This document shows positions 1-11,614 of a stretch of 64,000 nucleotides of DNA, piece after piece (the first letter of the stretch is position 1; each line of letters starts with the position of its first letter). Below the pieces are notes generated by a model, which saw only the letters and a list, made by a program, of their open reading frames with translations, made no database searches and was not told the DNA's origin. This stretch comes from Elephas maximus indicus (taxonomy: Eukaryota > Chordata > Mammalia > Proboscidea > Elephantidae). Location of the stretch: assembly GCF_024166365.1 (NCBI RefSeq), contig NC_064842.1:10201001-10265000 (forward strand), given 5' to 3'. The translations under genes and the position numbers were made by a program.

Positions 1-705
1 GTGTTTTTGGAGAAGGTTTACACAGCAGTTAGGTTTTCGTTCAAACAATTTCTGCACAGATTTTTCAGTGACATCGGTTACATTCTTCGCAATATGTAAA
101 CATTCTCATTATTTCCTGTTGTGGTTACTGTGTTCCATAAATGCAATTTGAGAATGAAAAATAAAACACGAATTCTGAAAATCTTAACTTAAACTCACTG
201 TAAAATGGTACTTCATTTTTCTTGTCTGTAATATTTACTTGCTGTTATATTGGTGCATTTAATCTTAAATTTGAAAATAACTTATTAAATGAAAGCAGAT
301 TTCGTTAATAATTTATTAGGTTAGCTCACATTACGTAAAAAAGGAACACCATAGAAATCATACAGTGGGAGCTTACAAGATAGACCGAGGTATCCTCCTA
401 CAAGGCATGGACCTTAAGAGCCTTCATTTCTAACAAGCTTCCAAGTGAAGCCGATGTATCAAGGGTCCTGATCTGGTAAACGTGGGCAAGTATGACTAGC
501 CTGGTCCTTTATGCCTGGGATTTTGGCACAGCTGAGGGAGCAGACTTTTGAGACAAAAAAGAAATGCTTGTGAGTAGGTTATGAGCGACTGTTCGGGGGA
601 AATAAAATTAAGTTGGGGGCTGTAGAATGGTAAGCAAAGAAATATACACGGTTGTTGTTTATAGTTTGTCTCCAGCTTGTGGGAATATTTGTGTTTGATG
701 CCACC
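1..705. other. MARK1 intron, nothing recognised
   Basis: AT-rich sequence with no coding exon: none of the MARK1 spacer wording expected just before 7978 can be found here on either strand, and no known repeat is recognised. Confidence 0.6.
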
Positions 706-868
706 TATATATATATATATTTATATATATATTTATATATATATATTTATATATATATATATTTATATATATATATATTTATATATATATATTTATATAG
801 ATATATATTTATATAGATATATATTTATATAGATATATATTTATATAGATATTTATATATATATATAT
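706..868. repeat. (TA)n microsatellite with longer internal period
   Basis: Almost pure TA alternation broken at regular steps by TTTA and later by AGAT, so a simple dinucleotide array has acquired a repeat of about 16-18 bp. Highly self-complementary. Confidence 0.95.
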
Positions 869-1084
869 CCCTAAATAAACAATAACGAAGCTATTTTCTA
901 CCAAAAAACGGTGTAGAGTCCTTCTAGATGAGAGCATGCAGACCGACCACAGCCTTGTTAATAACCGCACGTTATTCCGCGCGTATCCGTGCCCCTCGCC
1001 TAAAGCACCAGCTCCACTGTGTTTTAATTATGTCCTTGGCTGTATGCGTAACCCTGGAATGTGCACATTTGCTTTTTAATTAAT

Positions 1085-1260
1085 GCCACCAAGATTGTTT
1101 GCCAAATGGTTGGGATAATTTGGAAAGTAACTATTTCTCCACAAACTCATCAACAACTGAATATTATCAGTCTTTAAAATTTTTGCCAAACTGAGAGGCA
1201 AAAAAAGATATACTTTTTGTTTTTAATTTGCATTTCTCTGACTACTGTTGGCATTGACCA
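1085..1260 (-). mobile_element. Old L1 3'-region fragment
   Basis: The segment running from ccaaatggttgggataatt to tttgcatttctctgactact reads like the reverse complement of the end of L1 ORF2 or its 3'UTR, as in L1M families. Diverged. Confidence 0.5.
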
Positions 1261-1335
1261 TGTGACCCACAGAGGCTAAAATGGTTACCGTCTGGCTCTT
1301 GACAGAAAAAGTTTGTGGACCCCCACTTTAAAGCA
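1255..1335 (-). mobile_element. hAT-Charlie-like DNA transposon fragment
   Basis: The stretch containing gtgacccacagaggctaaaa, gtctggctctt and agaaaaagtttgtggacccc is the complement of a familiar mammalian DNA-transposon end. Family not assigned. Confidence 0.4.
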
Positions 1336-2354
1336 AAAATATGCAGCATTAACACCTTTTCTTTGAGGTAATTTCCTGGGTAGAAGGAACTTGAAGGTTT
1401 ACAATCCAAACTCTGTAATAATTGTAAAACATTGACTGTCTGTACAAATGCACATTTTGACCAGTGATTCCATTAGCCATCAGTAAAATGAAGCATAATG
1501 GAAAATATCTTACCCATTCAGATGGATTAGGGTTGGCAACCCGCTCACCGTGACCTGGCTCCTTATTTTCTGATGAAAAAAGAAATACTACCTATAACAT
1601 GCATAGGTAATTTAGTAAATGATAGTTTAATGTTTTTTAATGTTTATAAAATCAGAAGCCTTCTTTTTGTAACCAATAGTAAAAGCCTTTATTTGTGAGT
1701 ATGAGTCTCTTAACAGCATTCTGTGATATTAATTAGTCTAATATATTGTCTTAAGGTTGATATTGGCAGATAATATCTAAATTATATGACTGAAAATTGA
1801 CCAGTTGGTAGATAGCAGTGGGAAGAGTATTGACTTAAGTAGATAAATAGATCAACGGTTGGTAGAATTTGTCAGCTAGTTATCTGAATTATCTATTTTA
1901 TTGTTCATTGCCCACAACCATTACAGACTGTAAATGGTATGAGTGTTACATTTGTAGCAAAACATAGGAGGATTTCTAAGGTAAATTGCAAGAGAAACAA
2001 ATTTAATATTTTCCTTCTAGAAATATCCATCTAGTAATTACATGTGGTAGTCAGTGGTAAACCTTGGACTAGCCTGGAAACTTGGAAGCCAAAGTGTTAC
2101 TGAGTTTTGAGGATATAAATATATTATCCTATTTTTTAATCAAGAAGACAGTAAAACTCATAAATGTATTTTCTACATTGTTTATCATATACATAAATAA
2201 TACAAAATGTAAAATGTGTCTTCTAAGAAAAGTATTAATTAGCTTCTTTGCAAAATGAAAAGGAAAAATTATTTCTTTTTGGGAGACTCAGAAAGGTTAA
2301 GAATGCTATAATGATTATGAAATACTTGGTATTAATATTATGGTATGGTTGCCT
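1336..2354. other. MARK1 intron, nothing recognised
   Basis: AT-rich unique-looking sequence; no splice-site-bounded open frame and no repeat recognised. Confidence 0.5.
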
Positions 2355-4375
2355 GCTCATATGCAAGTTCAAGTTGAAACTGAAGAAAATTAAAACAAGT
2401 CCAGGAGAGCCAAAGTCTGACCTTGAGTATATCCTACCTGAATTTAGAGACCATCTCAGAAATAGATTTGATGCATTGAACACCAGTGACCAAAGACCAG
2501 GCGAGGTTTGGAATGCCATCAGGCAAGGACATCATACATGAAGGAAGCGAAATGTCATTAAAAAGACAGGAAAGAGAGAAAAGACTAAAATGATGTCAGA
2601 AGAGACTCTGAAACTTGCTCATGAACATAGAGTAGCTAAAGCTAAAGGAAGAAATAATGAAGTAAAAGTGCTGAATAGAAGATTTCAAAGGGTGGCTTAA
2701 GAAGACAAAGTATTACAATGCAATGTGCAAAAACTTGGAAGTACAAAACCAAAAGAGAAGAAAACATTTGGCTTTTCTCAAGCTGAAAAACTGAAGAAAA
2801 AACCTCAAGCCTCAAGTTGCACTTTTGAAGGAGCCTATGGGCAAAATAGTGAACAACAGAGGAAGCATCGAAAGAAGACGGCAGGAATATGCAGTCACTG
2901 TACCAAGACGATTGGTCAGTGTTCAGCCGTTTTAGGAGGTGGCACGTGATCAGGAACCAGTGGTACTGAAGGAAGAGGTCCAAGTTACACCGAAGGCATC
3001 AGCAGAAAACAAGGCTCCAGGAATTGATGGAACACCACGTGAGGTGTTTCAACAAACGGATGCAGTGCTGAAGTGCTCACTTGTCTGTGCCAAGAAATCT
3101 GGAAGACAGCTACCTGGCCAACCGACTGGAAGAGATCCATATTTGTACCCATTCCAAAGAAAGGTGATTCAACAGAATGCAGAAAGTATTGAACAGTATC
3201 ATTACTATTACATGCAAGTAAAACTTTGCTGAAGATAGTTCAAAAACAGTTGCATTACCTTGACAGGGAGCTGCCAGAAATTCAAGCTGGATTCAAAAGA
3301 GGACGTGGAATGAGGGCTGTCATTGCTGATATCAGATGAATCATGGCTGAAAGCAGAGAATACCAGTAAGATGTTTTCCTGTGTTTTATTGACTATACAG
3401 AGGCATTTGATTGTGTCCATTTGATTGTGAAGATTATAGTAAATTCTGGATAACTTTACAAAGGATGGCAATTCTGGAAGACTTAACCTGTACATAGACC
3501 AAGAGGCAGTCGTTCAGACAGAACAAGGGGATGCTGCATGGTTTAAAATCAGGAAAGGTGTGCATCAGGGTTGTATTCTTTCACTGTACTTATTCAGTCT
3601 GTATGTTGAGCAAATAATCTGAGAAGCTGGACTGTATGAAGAAGAGTGTGGCATCAGGATTGCAGGAAGACTCGTTAACAACCTGCATTATGCAGATGAC
3701 ACAACCTTGCTTGCTGAAAGTGAAGAGGACTTGAAACACTGATGAAGATCAAAGACTACAGCCTTCAGTATGAATTGCACTCAACCTAAAGAAAACAAAA
3801 ATCCATACAATTGGACCAATAAGCAGCATCATGATAAATGGAGAAAATATTGAAATTATCAAGGATTTCATTTTACTTGGATCCACAATCAACGCCCACG
3901 GAAGCAGCAGTCAAGAAATCGAACGATGTATTGCATTGGGTAAATCTGCTGCCAATGACCTTGTTAGAAAGCAAAGATGTCACTTTGAGGGCTAAGGTGC
4001 ACCTGACTCAAGTCATGATATTTTCAGTCGCTCTATGTGCATGGGAAAGCTGAGCAACGAATAAGGAAGATTTAATCTACCATGGACTCCTGCCGAGGAA
4101 CAAATCTGTCTTGGAAGAAGCACAGTCAGAACGCTCCTTAGAAGTGAAAATGGCTAGACTTCATCTCACGTACTTTAGACATGTTATCAGGAGGGACCAA
4201 TCCCTGGAGAAAGACATCATGTTTGGTAGAGGGTCAGTGAAAAAGAGGAAGACCCTCAATGAGATGGAGTGACACAGTGAGGATAGTACAGGGCCAGGCC
4301 GCGTTGCGTTCTCTTGTATGTGGGGTCACTATGAGTCGAAACAGACTCCATGGTACCTAACAACAGCAGTATTTA
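2355..4375 (+). mobile_element. RTE-clade LINE, 5' truncated
   Basis: Broken frames spell an RTE reverse transcriptase: L-E-Y-I-L-P-E-F-R-D-H-L, N-K-A-P-G-I-D-G-T-P, an A motif region with C-F-I-D-Y-T-E-A-F-D, and an intact Y-A-D-D near 3690 (aattatgcagatgac context). It ends near 4373 with the RTE tail gtcactatgagtcg and tacctaacaacagc. The endonuclease end is missing, and many frameshifts and stops make it dead. It resembles the RTE1 family known from elephant. It lies in sense orientation within the MARK1 intron. Confidence 0.88.
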
Positions 4376-4870
4376 TATAGTCACTTTACTGTAAAACAGG
4401 CCTAGAGGAGTTGTCCACAGGGTCGGTTGCTCGGGAAATGCTGAAAATTTTCTATATCTACTTCAGAGAAGTTGCCAAGCTAGAGTTCAGGGATCTGAAA
4501 GGCTAATTTCTAACTGGTCCTCAAATTCTAAACAGGAAGAACATTGCTTGTTTAGTAATTGCAGCGCTTGCTTATTTGAGCTGTAAGTAATACAAACAAT
4601 AGTTTTATGGATGAGCCTATACCAAATGGGAGAAGTGAAGCTGTATTTCCATAACTTAACTTTTGTGTCATTGTATCTTTGCTTCCCTGGGCAGTGCAGC
4701 TTGGGTACTTTCGGCTGGCTGCTGCTGGCACCCAAGGGTCACTGCCATCAGAGGGAAGAGGCAAGGGAGGTAGTGTGTGAGGATCACAAATCCAGAAAGC
4801 ATGAGAAACTCAGTTCACCCTCTACTCTTTTGAGAAGGAAAAGCTTACAGAAAATGACCAAAAACGTTTT

Positions 4871-4982
4871 TGCTGTTGTGTGCCATCAAGTCGATTCTGA
4901 CTCATAGCAACCCTATGTGACGGAGTAGAACTGCTCTGTAGGGTTTCCTAGGCTGTGGTCTTAACGGGAACAGTTCACTCGG
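4871..4982 (-). mobile_element. AfroSINE 3' fragment
   Basis: Starts with tgctgttgtgtgccatcaag and runs through the RTE-like tail and gtagggtttcctaggctgtgg; the tRNA-like head is missing. Confidence 0.8.
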
Positions 4983-4989
4983 TTACATT

Positions 4990-7075
4990 TTTCACAGTGT
5001 ATCATCATTTTCATTCATTCCTTTCTGGTTGTACCATTTCCAGTACACTAGTTTCCCTGCCCCCTTACCTTCACATCTTTGCTTTAGAGTAATTTTTGAC
5101 CATTTAGTCAAAAATTTTAAAGAAGCTCATTACTTTTGGGTCATATTCTTTATTTTATGAGCCAATCTGTTATTTAGCTGAAAAGTAACCTCAAGGGGTA
5201 ATTATAGTTTAAGGTTTAAAGAGTATCTCAGAGCAGTAGTCCCAGGGAGTCCTCTAGTCCCAGCCAGTCCAGTAAACCTGGACTTTTTAAGAATTTGAGT
5301 TCTCTTCCACATTTTTCTCCTGTTCTGTCAGAATCCACCTGTTGTAGCCCTGATCAGAATGATTGCTAGTGGTAGTTGTGCACCATCTAGTTCTTCTGGT
5401 CTCAGAGTAGATGAGGCTGTGGTTTGTGTAGACTATTAGTCCTGTAGATTAGTTTCTTCTCTGAGTCTTTGGTTTTCTTCTTTCTCTTCCGTTTGGACGA
5501 GGAGAGACCAATAGTTGTATCTTAGATGGCTGCTCGCAAGCTTTTAAGACACCAGACACTACTCACCACACTGGGATGTAGAACATACACTTTATTTGTA
5601 CCAGTTAACTGAGTTCTCCCACAAGATGACGGTCCTAAGCCTTCAAAGGAGGAAAACCAGTCTCGCATAGTGTTTGGTTATATCTAAGAAGTATCCATAA
5701 CTGTGTCCCTTATGTGGTTTATCATATATATGGATATACAGGCACATGCAGACATACCTGTATGTACATATGCCTACTGATACATCTGTTGTGCACACAT
5801 ATGCACCCGCACACTCATACCCGTGCACGTAATTTCCTGTATGCGTATTCATGTAACCACACAGGTATTTCTTGGTTGTTATTGATACTGTTGCACAGTT
5901 ACGTTTGCCAATATCCTTTGCCAAAAACATCTTTTTCTCTTGTGAACTTCTTAGTGACATCATTTACTTTCTCAAGCTGTGTGCATTTCACCCACATTTG
6001 ATGCTACCTCTTGCATCACCAAAAATTATGTCTACTATCTCCAGAGTACTTCCCTGCCTCGCTCCACACCCATCCCTGGTAACGACCAATGCATGTTGGT
6101 CTCTCTCTATATAAATATATCTATTCTTGCCTTATAAAAGTGAGATCATACAGTGTTTTTCCTTTTGTGATTGACTTACTTCACTCAGCATAATGTCCTG
6201 CAGATTCATGCATGTAGTAAGATGTTTTGAAGACTCATCACTATTCTTTGTGGCTGCATAGTATTCCATCGTATGTATGTACCACATGTTGTTTATCCAG
6301 TCATGCATTGATGGGCACTTAGGTTGTTTCCATCTTTTCACTATTGTGAATACTACCGCAATGAACATAGGTGTGCATATGTCTGTCCGTGTCTCTTTTA
6401 TTAGATCTCTAGGGTGTATAACTAGGAGTGGGATTGCTGAATCATAGGGTATTTCTGTCTCTAGTTTTTTGAGGAATCGCCAAATCATTTTTCAAAGTAA
6501 TTGTAACCAGTTTACAGTCCCACCAGCAGTGAATAAGGATTCTAGTTTCCCCACATCCTCATCTGCATTTATTGTTTTGTATTTTTTTTTTTTAGTGCCA
6601 TTTTTGGAGTGGTGAGGTGATATCTCACTGTAGTTTTGATTTGTGTCTCTCTAATGGCTAATGACTGCAGGCTTCTCTTCATGTGTTTGTTGGCTGCTTG
6701 ACCTCTTTGTTGAAGTGTCTGTTAATGCCCTCTCTCCATTTTTTAATTGGTTTGTCTTTTTGTTATCGCCAGGCGCTCCTTGGAAACTCTATGGGGCAGT
6801 TCTACTCTGTCCTATAGGGTCGCTATGAGTCAGAATCAACTCAGTGACGCTGGGTTTGGTTTTTTTTTGTTATTGAGTTAAAGTTTTGTATATATTTTAG
6901 AGATTAGACCCTTATCAGGTATGTTGTTCTCGAAGATTCTTTCCCCAGCCTGTTGGTTGTCTTTTTACTCTTTGATAAAGTCTTTTGATGAGCACAAGTA
7001 TTTAATTTTTAGGTGTTCCCAGTTATATATGATACTTTCTTATTTTCTCCAGATTTAATTCAAGCATGTGCCTAT
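4990..7075 (-). mobile_element. L1 3' end (ORF2 C-terminus and 3'UTR), interrupted by a SINE
   Basis: On the minus strand an open frame at 6132-6488 encodes the L1 ORF2 C-terminus: R-D-L-I-K-E-T, T-P-M-F-I-A-V-V-F-T-I-V-K, W-I-N-N-M-W-Y-I-H-T-M-E-Y-Y-A-A. Below it (5100-5640) lies 3'UTR sequence that is also found at 10795-11345 and 51838-52190 in the opposite orientation. The upstream part (6590-7075) is more ORF2 in broken frames, split by a SINE at 6767-6869. No reverse transcriptase core remains. Confidence 0.85.
6767..6869 (+). mobile_element. AfroSINE fragment nested in L1
   Basis: Begins mid-head at ccaggcgctccttgg and ends after gctgggtttgg with a T run. L1 sequence resumes on both sides. 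Confidence 0.85.
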
Positions 7076-7977
7076 TAGCTTTGTAGTCATTGTGATTAAA
7101 CAAAGTTTAGGTGAATGATGTATTTTAAAGAATACCAAAACCTTAAGTAGCCTAAAATAGGGAAATTTTTTCTAGCAAAGTAAGAATTACACAGAAGAGT
7201 ATTTTATCCCCAGTGAAACCCATTCCTACACATTTTAAGACGAGGAGCTAGTAAAGATTTTGGCTGGCACAACAAAGGGGTTGTAGATCAATGGCTGTGT
7301 GCATGGTAAAGAGAGTCTACCCACCCGCCTACCTGTTTTGGAGGTTCCTTCTCTTTTCCCCAGAGTCCTTGGCCTTGGCTTGCCTCCTGGCTAAGTCCTG
7401 AGTATAGAGGAGATGTTCTCAGAGCAGCACTGGGCACACCTCAGGTGGTGGCCTCAGTCGGCTTGCTTTCAACCCTGGAGCCTACGTCTCCTTAACGTCC
7501 TCATTGGCTGTGGGGTTTCTAAATCAGCTGTAGAAAGGCAACCTGTGGGCCTCAGGGTGGGCCCGCCATCTCCCTTGCACAGGTTTCCTGTTTGTGATGG
7601 TATTTGATGTGGAGTTGAGCCTCGCCTCTAGTCCCATGAAGCTGTCTAGACAACCCCTCTGTCCTTCCCCCCACCATTGGCTTAGAAAGGCACGAACAGC
7701 AATGAAAGCCCAGCTTTCTGGCTGCATCCGAATGACAGATGCTGCTGTAGGAGAGTGAGCGACAACTGGAATGAGTTGTTTTGTTTTGTTATGCTTTGCC
7801 ATTTTCTCCTACAATCTAAGAGAGAAAGGCGGGAGATAGACTTTGTTGAACCTAAGATTCTGATCAATTAGAATTCCACCATGGATTTTTTTCAAAGTCA
7901 TTTGCAGCATAAATACATTTCTCTGACTTTGTATAAATACGATTAGCATTTTAACATTTGTTTTTTCCTTCTTAAAG
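7076..7977. other. MARK1 intron upstream of exon, nothing recognised
   Basis: Unique-looking sequence; open frames at 7413-7802 have no recognised content and no splice sites that would join MARK1. Confidence 0.5.
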
Positions 7978-8078
7978 AACAATGTGTATTCTGGAGGTAG
8001 CATGGCGAGAAGGAACACCTACGTCTGCGAAAGGACCACAGATCGATACACAGCAATGCAGAATGGAAAAGACAGCAG
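7978..8078 (+). CDS. MARK1: MARK1 coding exon (spacer region, first MARK1 exon in window)
   Basis: Seen: an acceptor (pyrimidine-rich tract ending cttaaag) precedes an open frame starting N-N-V-Y-S-G-G-S-M-A-R-R-N-T-Y-V-C-E-R-T-T, and a gtaaaag donor follows. The exon is 101 nt, starts in phase 0 and ends with two bases of a split Ser codon completed by the next exon. Family knowledge: this matches the low-complexity spacer between the UBA and KA1 domains of MARK1, a PAR-1 family Ser/Thr kinase that phosphorylates KXGS motifs of tau, MAP2 and MAP4 and regulates microtubule stability and cell polarity. By length it corresponds to about human residues 491-524. The kinase domain, UBA domain and preceding spacer exons are not in the window. 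MARK1 is favoured over MARK2, MARK3 and MARK4 because the wording is specific to MARK1 as I recall it. Confidence 0.95.
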
Positions 8079-9359
8079 GTAAAAGGCCAGAGTGCTGGGG
8101 AGCAGTGCCGGGGAGCAGTAGGGGCGTGAGTGTTCTACGTCAGCGTCTGGCTGCAGCTCCTGCCACTGAAGCGTCAAGAGGACAGAAGTCCAAGATAGTA
8201 AGATGCAGCCAACCCTTCTTACTGAGCAGTCGCCCCTTCTTTACCAGCATGGAGGGATGGGAGAATACTTAGGAAAAGCAGGAGGTAAAGCTACTTAACC
8301 TGTGAGCTTCTGAATGAAGCCTGGCAGTAAATGCTTCCCTGCAACATAGCACATCGTGCCAGCCTGACCGGATCTTCACAGTGTGAATCTTAACTCTCTC
8401 ACGAGCCTGCTGCTACCTTCTTCCCTGCTTCCCCTCCCAGCGAGTCACCATTGCATCCAGAAGTGTGGCCATATCACCTGGTCATGCAGAACCACACGAC
8501 TCTCAAGGTGTTTTCTTTTATATCATAATGAGCCATATTTACCTTTATTATTTAAAAAAATCGAATTGTTTTCATCTCGAGTTGTAAGGACTACTCATCG
8601 GTATAGGAGAAAAGGAAAGGAAGCCTAGTCTAATAAAACTCTGTCCTCAGTTGTATCCCTAGTCACTTCGGGAGAGTGGACAGACCATTCTCACTTTGTT
8701 TTCTCTTCATTGATTAGAGGTAACAGGCGTGTAAGGTAAGTGTTACCATAAGGCCTAGGAAGGTAACCGTTGTGTCTTTCTTGGACATAAGACACCTTAG
8801 GCTGGAAAGAGAGTTGGGAATTGATTTCCTACTTAGTTTTCCTATACTAAATTCTAGTCTTCAGTTCCTTTCGTCTACACTAGTTAACCTATTGATTGAC
8901 AATATGAGCTAAGAATGTTCGTATGGCGTTTCCAGAGATAGTATTATTATTATGATTATGAACTCTTGTATGAATAATGGACAGTGAATACCTCACTCCC
9001 AACTGTGGTTTTTGGGAAGTGGAAAATGCCTTCAGTCATAATCGTTTTCACTAGAACTATCAGATAGCCACAGAAATAATCTCATACCTTCTCAGATTGA
9101 CGTACTTAGAGCAAATGTGTATGAAATGTTTTCCATGGAAGGTGGTGATAAATGGTAGCAGGGTTGAAGGTTAAAAGTTTACACTTTGGACATTAGTTGT
9201 TTCATTGGTCGTTAATAGCTGCCCATTTCTTTCACATGTTTCAGTCATGAGAGGTGTCACTCAGTTTGTATTTTTAAAAATCGGGTTCTTAAAGTTGAGT
9301 AAACCATCGTTTTTCTTCTTCTCTGTTTCTGTGGTCTTCTCCGTGGTTCACGCTGAAAG
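8079..9359. other. MARK1 intron, nothing recognised
   Basis: No clear repeat over 1.3 kb. The T-rich tract ahead of the 9360 acceptor is the only functional signal seen. Confidence 0.5.
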
Positions 9360-9524
9360 CCTTACTGAGATGTCTGCCAGCAGCATGTCCTCTGCAGGGT
9401 CTGCTGTGGCTTCCGCTGTGCCCTCGGCACGACCTCGCCACCAGAAGTCCATGTCCGCTTCCGGCCACCCTGTTAAAGTTACACTGCCCACCATTAAAGA
9501 CAGCTCCGAAGCTTACCGACCTAG
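9360..9524 (+). CDS. MARK1: MARK1 coding exon (spacer region)
   Basis: Seen: acceptor ...gctgaaag then c completing Ser, followed by L-T-E-M-S-A-S-S-M-S-S-A-G-S and, further on, R-P-R-H-Q-K-S-M-S and H-P-V-K-V-T-L-P-T-I-K-D; donor gtaacg. The exon is 165 nt and ends in phase 2, like the other internal MARK1 exons here, so 9360-18770 exons can be skipped without a frameshift. Ser/Thr-rich and basic, with no folded domain expected. It corresponds to about human residues 525-578. The polypyrimidine tract upstream is strong (long tt/tct run from about 9310). An open frame runs upstream into the intron from 9205 but is not coding: it crosses the acceptor. Confidence 0.95.
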
Positions 9525-9675
9525 GTAACGTGCTGGCTGCATTTCATTTTGTTTGTTGTTCATTGTTTTTAAAAATACAACACCGTATGAAGACCAGTAA
9601 TAGTCACCATCACGTGAAGCGCTTTCTTAAAAGATTGGGTGTTTGTGGCAGGGGAAAAGCGGGATTTTAACATTG

Positions 9676-9836
9676 AGAGGAAGACCCTCAAGAAGGGTTG
9701 ACACAGTGGCTGCAACAATGAGCTCAAGCATAATAACAACTGTGAGGATGGTGCAGGACTTGGCAGTGTTTCGTTCTGTTGTACATAAGGTCACTATGAG
9801 TCGGAACCAACTCGACAGCACCTAGCAATAACAACA
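9676..9836 (+). mobile_element. RTE LINE 3' end fragment
   Basis: Matches the last 160 bp of the longer copy at 57497-59548: aggaagaccctcaa, ttgacacagtggctgcaaca, gttctgttgtacataaggtc, ending gacagcacctagcaataac. It starts only 150 bp after a MARK1 exon, in sense orientation. Confidence 0.85.
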
Positions 9837-10522
9837 TTAGCTAACAGCATGCTTTGTCTCTTATCAAAAATGTTGCTTAAAGGCTAAACTAGAGGAATTC
9901 TCTCTGAGGATCTTATTTTAAATCCATCTGAAAGGTTAAGTACTGCTGCCTAATTTATCATTTAGGTAAATTAAGATTTTTATGATTTAAAATAAACAGT
10001 AAAAACAAAAACACTAGTCCCGGAATTGAGATACCAGCGTAATCGTCCTGGCTCCCACCAGCTACTTGTTTTAAATAAAACTGAGCTTTAGGCCGCCAGT
10101 CTATCAGTAAAACATGGCCTCAGAGAGCCCTTCCAGGTATAAAATTATATGACTGCTTTTCTATTATTCATCTCTTTTAGGTTTTCTCAAATTTAGGGAC
10201 ATCTGAACATTCTAATCCTTTGATAGTTAGGTTCGTTACTCATACTGGTAGTGTCATGTGTTATGCTGTCACTGAGCCCTAAATTACACATGGAAAATTA
10301 TTCTGTTCAAAAGCTTTTTGATAAACGACAAAATTCCTGTTGCACATTGCTGAGCAATGTAAGTTAATAGAGAGCGTGTGGCAGCAACAACTAACAAGCA
10401 AGTGTGGCTACGTATGTGTATGTATGCATACAAGCATATAGGTGTGTGTATGTGTGGGCATGTGTAGATGTATGTATGTAGGCATATATGTAAGTGTATG
10501 CATCCATATATATTCATATATA
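9837..10522. other. MARK1 intron with TATG-rich stretch
   Basis: About 10410-10520 is rich in TATG and TGTG steps (degenerate microsatellite). The rest shows nothing recognised. Confidence 0.5.
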
Positions 10523-10536
10523 CAATAAAGCACATA

Positions 10537-10736
10537 AAAACCTGTTGCCATCAAGTCGATTCTGACTTATAGCAACCCTGTAGGACAGGGCAGAACCACC
10601 CTGTAGGGTTTCCAAGGCTATAATCTTTATGGAAGCACACTGCTACATCTTTCTTTTGCAGAGCGGCTGGTGGGTTTGAACCACTGACCTTTCGGTTAGC
10701 AGCTGAGTATTTAACCATTGCAACACCAGGGCTCCT
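10537..10736 (-). mobile_element. AfroSINE, full length (long form) with 14-bp target duplication
   Basis: Complement reads from ggagccctggtgttgcaatg through the tRNA-like head, a middle segment, and the RTE-like tail. Flanked by a perfect duplication caataaagcacata at 10523-10536 and 10737-10750, so its borders are exact. Confidence 0.92.
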
Positions 10737-10794
10737 CAATAAAGCACATAGAGGGCACAAACCCAGATACGTCTTAAACTTAACCAAATGCTTC

Positions 10795-11345
10795 ACAGGA
10801 TAGGTTTTCTGGAGTTGAAGGTTTAGGGCCATAGTCTTGTGGGACAACTCAGTCAGTCGTCATGATATAGTACATAAAGTTATGTTCTGCATCCTAGTTT
10901 GGTGAGTAGCATCTGGGGTTTTAAAAGCTTGTGGGCAGCCATCTAAGATACAGCCATTGGTATCTATGCATCCAGAATAAAAGAGAAAGAAGGAAACCAA
11001 GACTCAAAGAAGAAGCTAATCTACAAGACTAATAGTCTACACCAGCCACAGCCTCATCTACCCTGAGACTGGAAGAACTAGATGGTGCTCGGCTACCACT
11101 ACTGACAGTTCTGATCAGAAACATAATACATGGGAGCAAAATGTGGAACAGAGCTCAAGTTCTTAAAAAGCCTAGACTTACTGGACCAGTCAAGACTGGA
11201 GGACTCCCCAAGACTATCGCCCTGAGATACTCTTTAAACCTTGAGCTGAAATTATTCCATGAGGTCATCTTTTAGCTGAATAGCAGACTGGCTCATCAAA
11301 TAAACAGTATCATGTGTAGAGAAAGAGAGGGAGAATAGTGAGACT
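10795..11345 (+). mobile_element. L1 3'UTR fragment
   Basis: Contains catctaagatacagccattg, actggaagaactagatggtg, gactggaggactcccc and ccttgagctgaaatta, the same series found on the minus strand at 5100-5600 and on the plus strand at 51842-52160. No poly-A end is retained. Confidence 0.75.
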
Positions 11346-11608
11346 GTACACAGCTGCCCAGGGTTGGCATCCCTGAGACTGCCTCTGGTTCAGTCATTTC
11401 TTAGTCTTTAGTTACCAAATTTTTATAAAAGACATTTAATTTTAAACTGAAATGGTGTCCCTCTCTGAACATTTCTATAGTTAACCCACACATCACATCC
11501 TTAATGTGAACAAGGAAAATAGGGTGGACAATTTTTTTTTTTTTTTTTACATAGCATGAGTGAAAGCTTTCACCGTCCGTGTTCCAAGTAATGTATCTTA
11601 ATCTGTCG

Positions 11609-11614
11609 CAGCAG
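11609..11614 (+). promoter_or_regulatory. MARK1: NAGNAG tandem splice acceptor of MARK1
   Basis: The acceptor reads cagcag. Splicing after the second AG gives Pro-Ser-Ala-Thr-Gln at the junction, the same length as human Pro-Gly-Thr-Thr-Gln. Splicing after the first AG inserts one extra Ser. NAGNAG acceptors commonly give both products. From memory, human MARK1 has RefSeq isoforms differing by a single residue (795 and 796), which would fit this site. Confidence 0.75.

Noticed and set aside
6132-6488. 118-codon minus-strand open frame as a host gene
   Set aside because: It spells the C-terminus of L1 ORF2 and lies within an L1 3' end.
1-7977. An additional upstream MARK1 exon in the first 8 kb
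   Set aside because: The expected preceding spacer wording was searched for by eye in all frames and not found; the interval is intron, unless a very short alternative exon was missed.
9205-9359. Upstream in-frame extension of the 9360 exon
   Set aside because: It reads through the polypyrimidine tract and acceptor and does not match MARK1.
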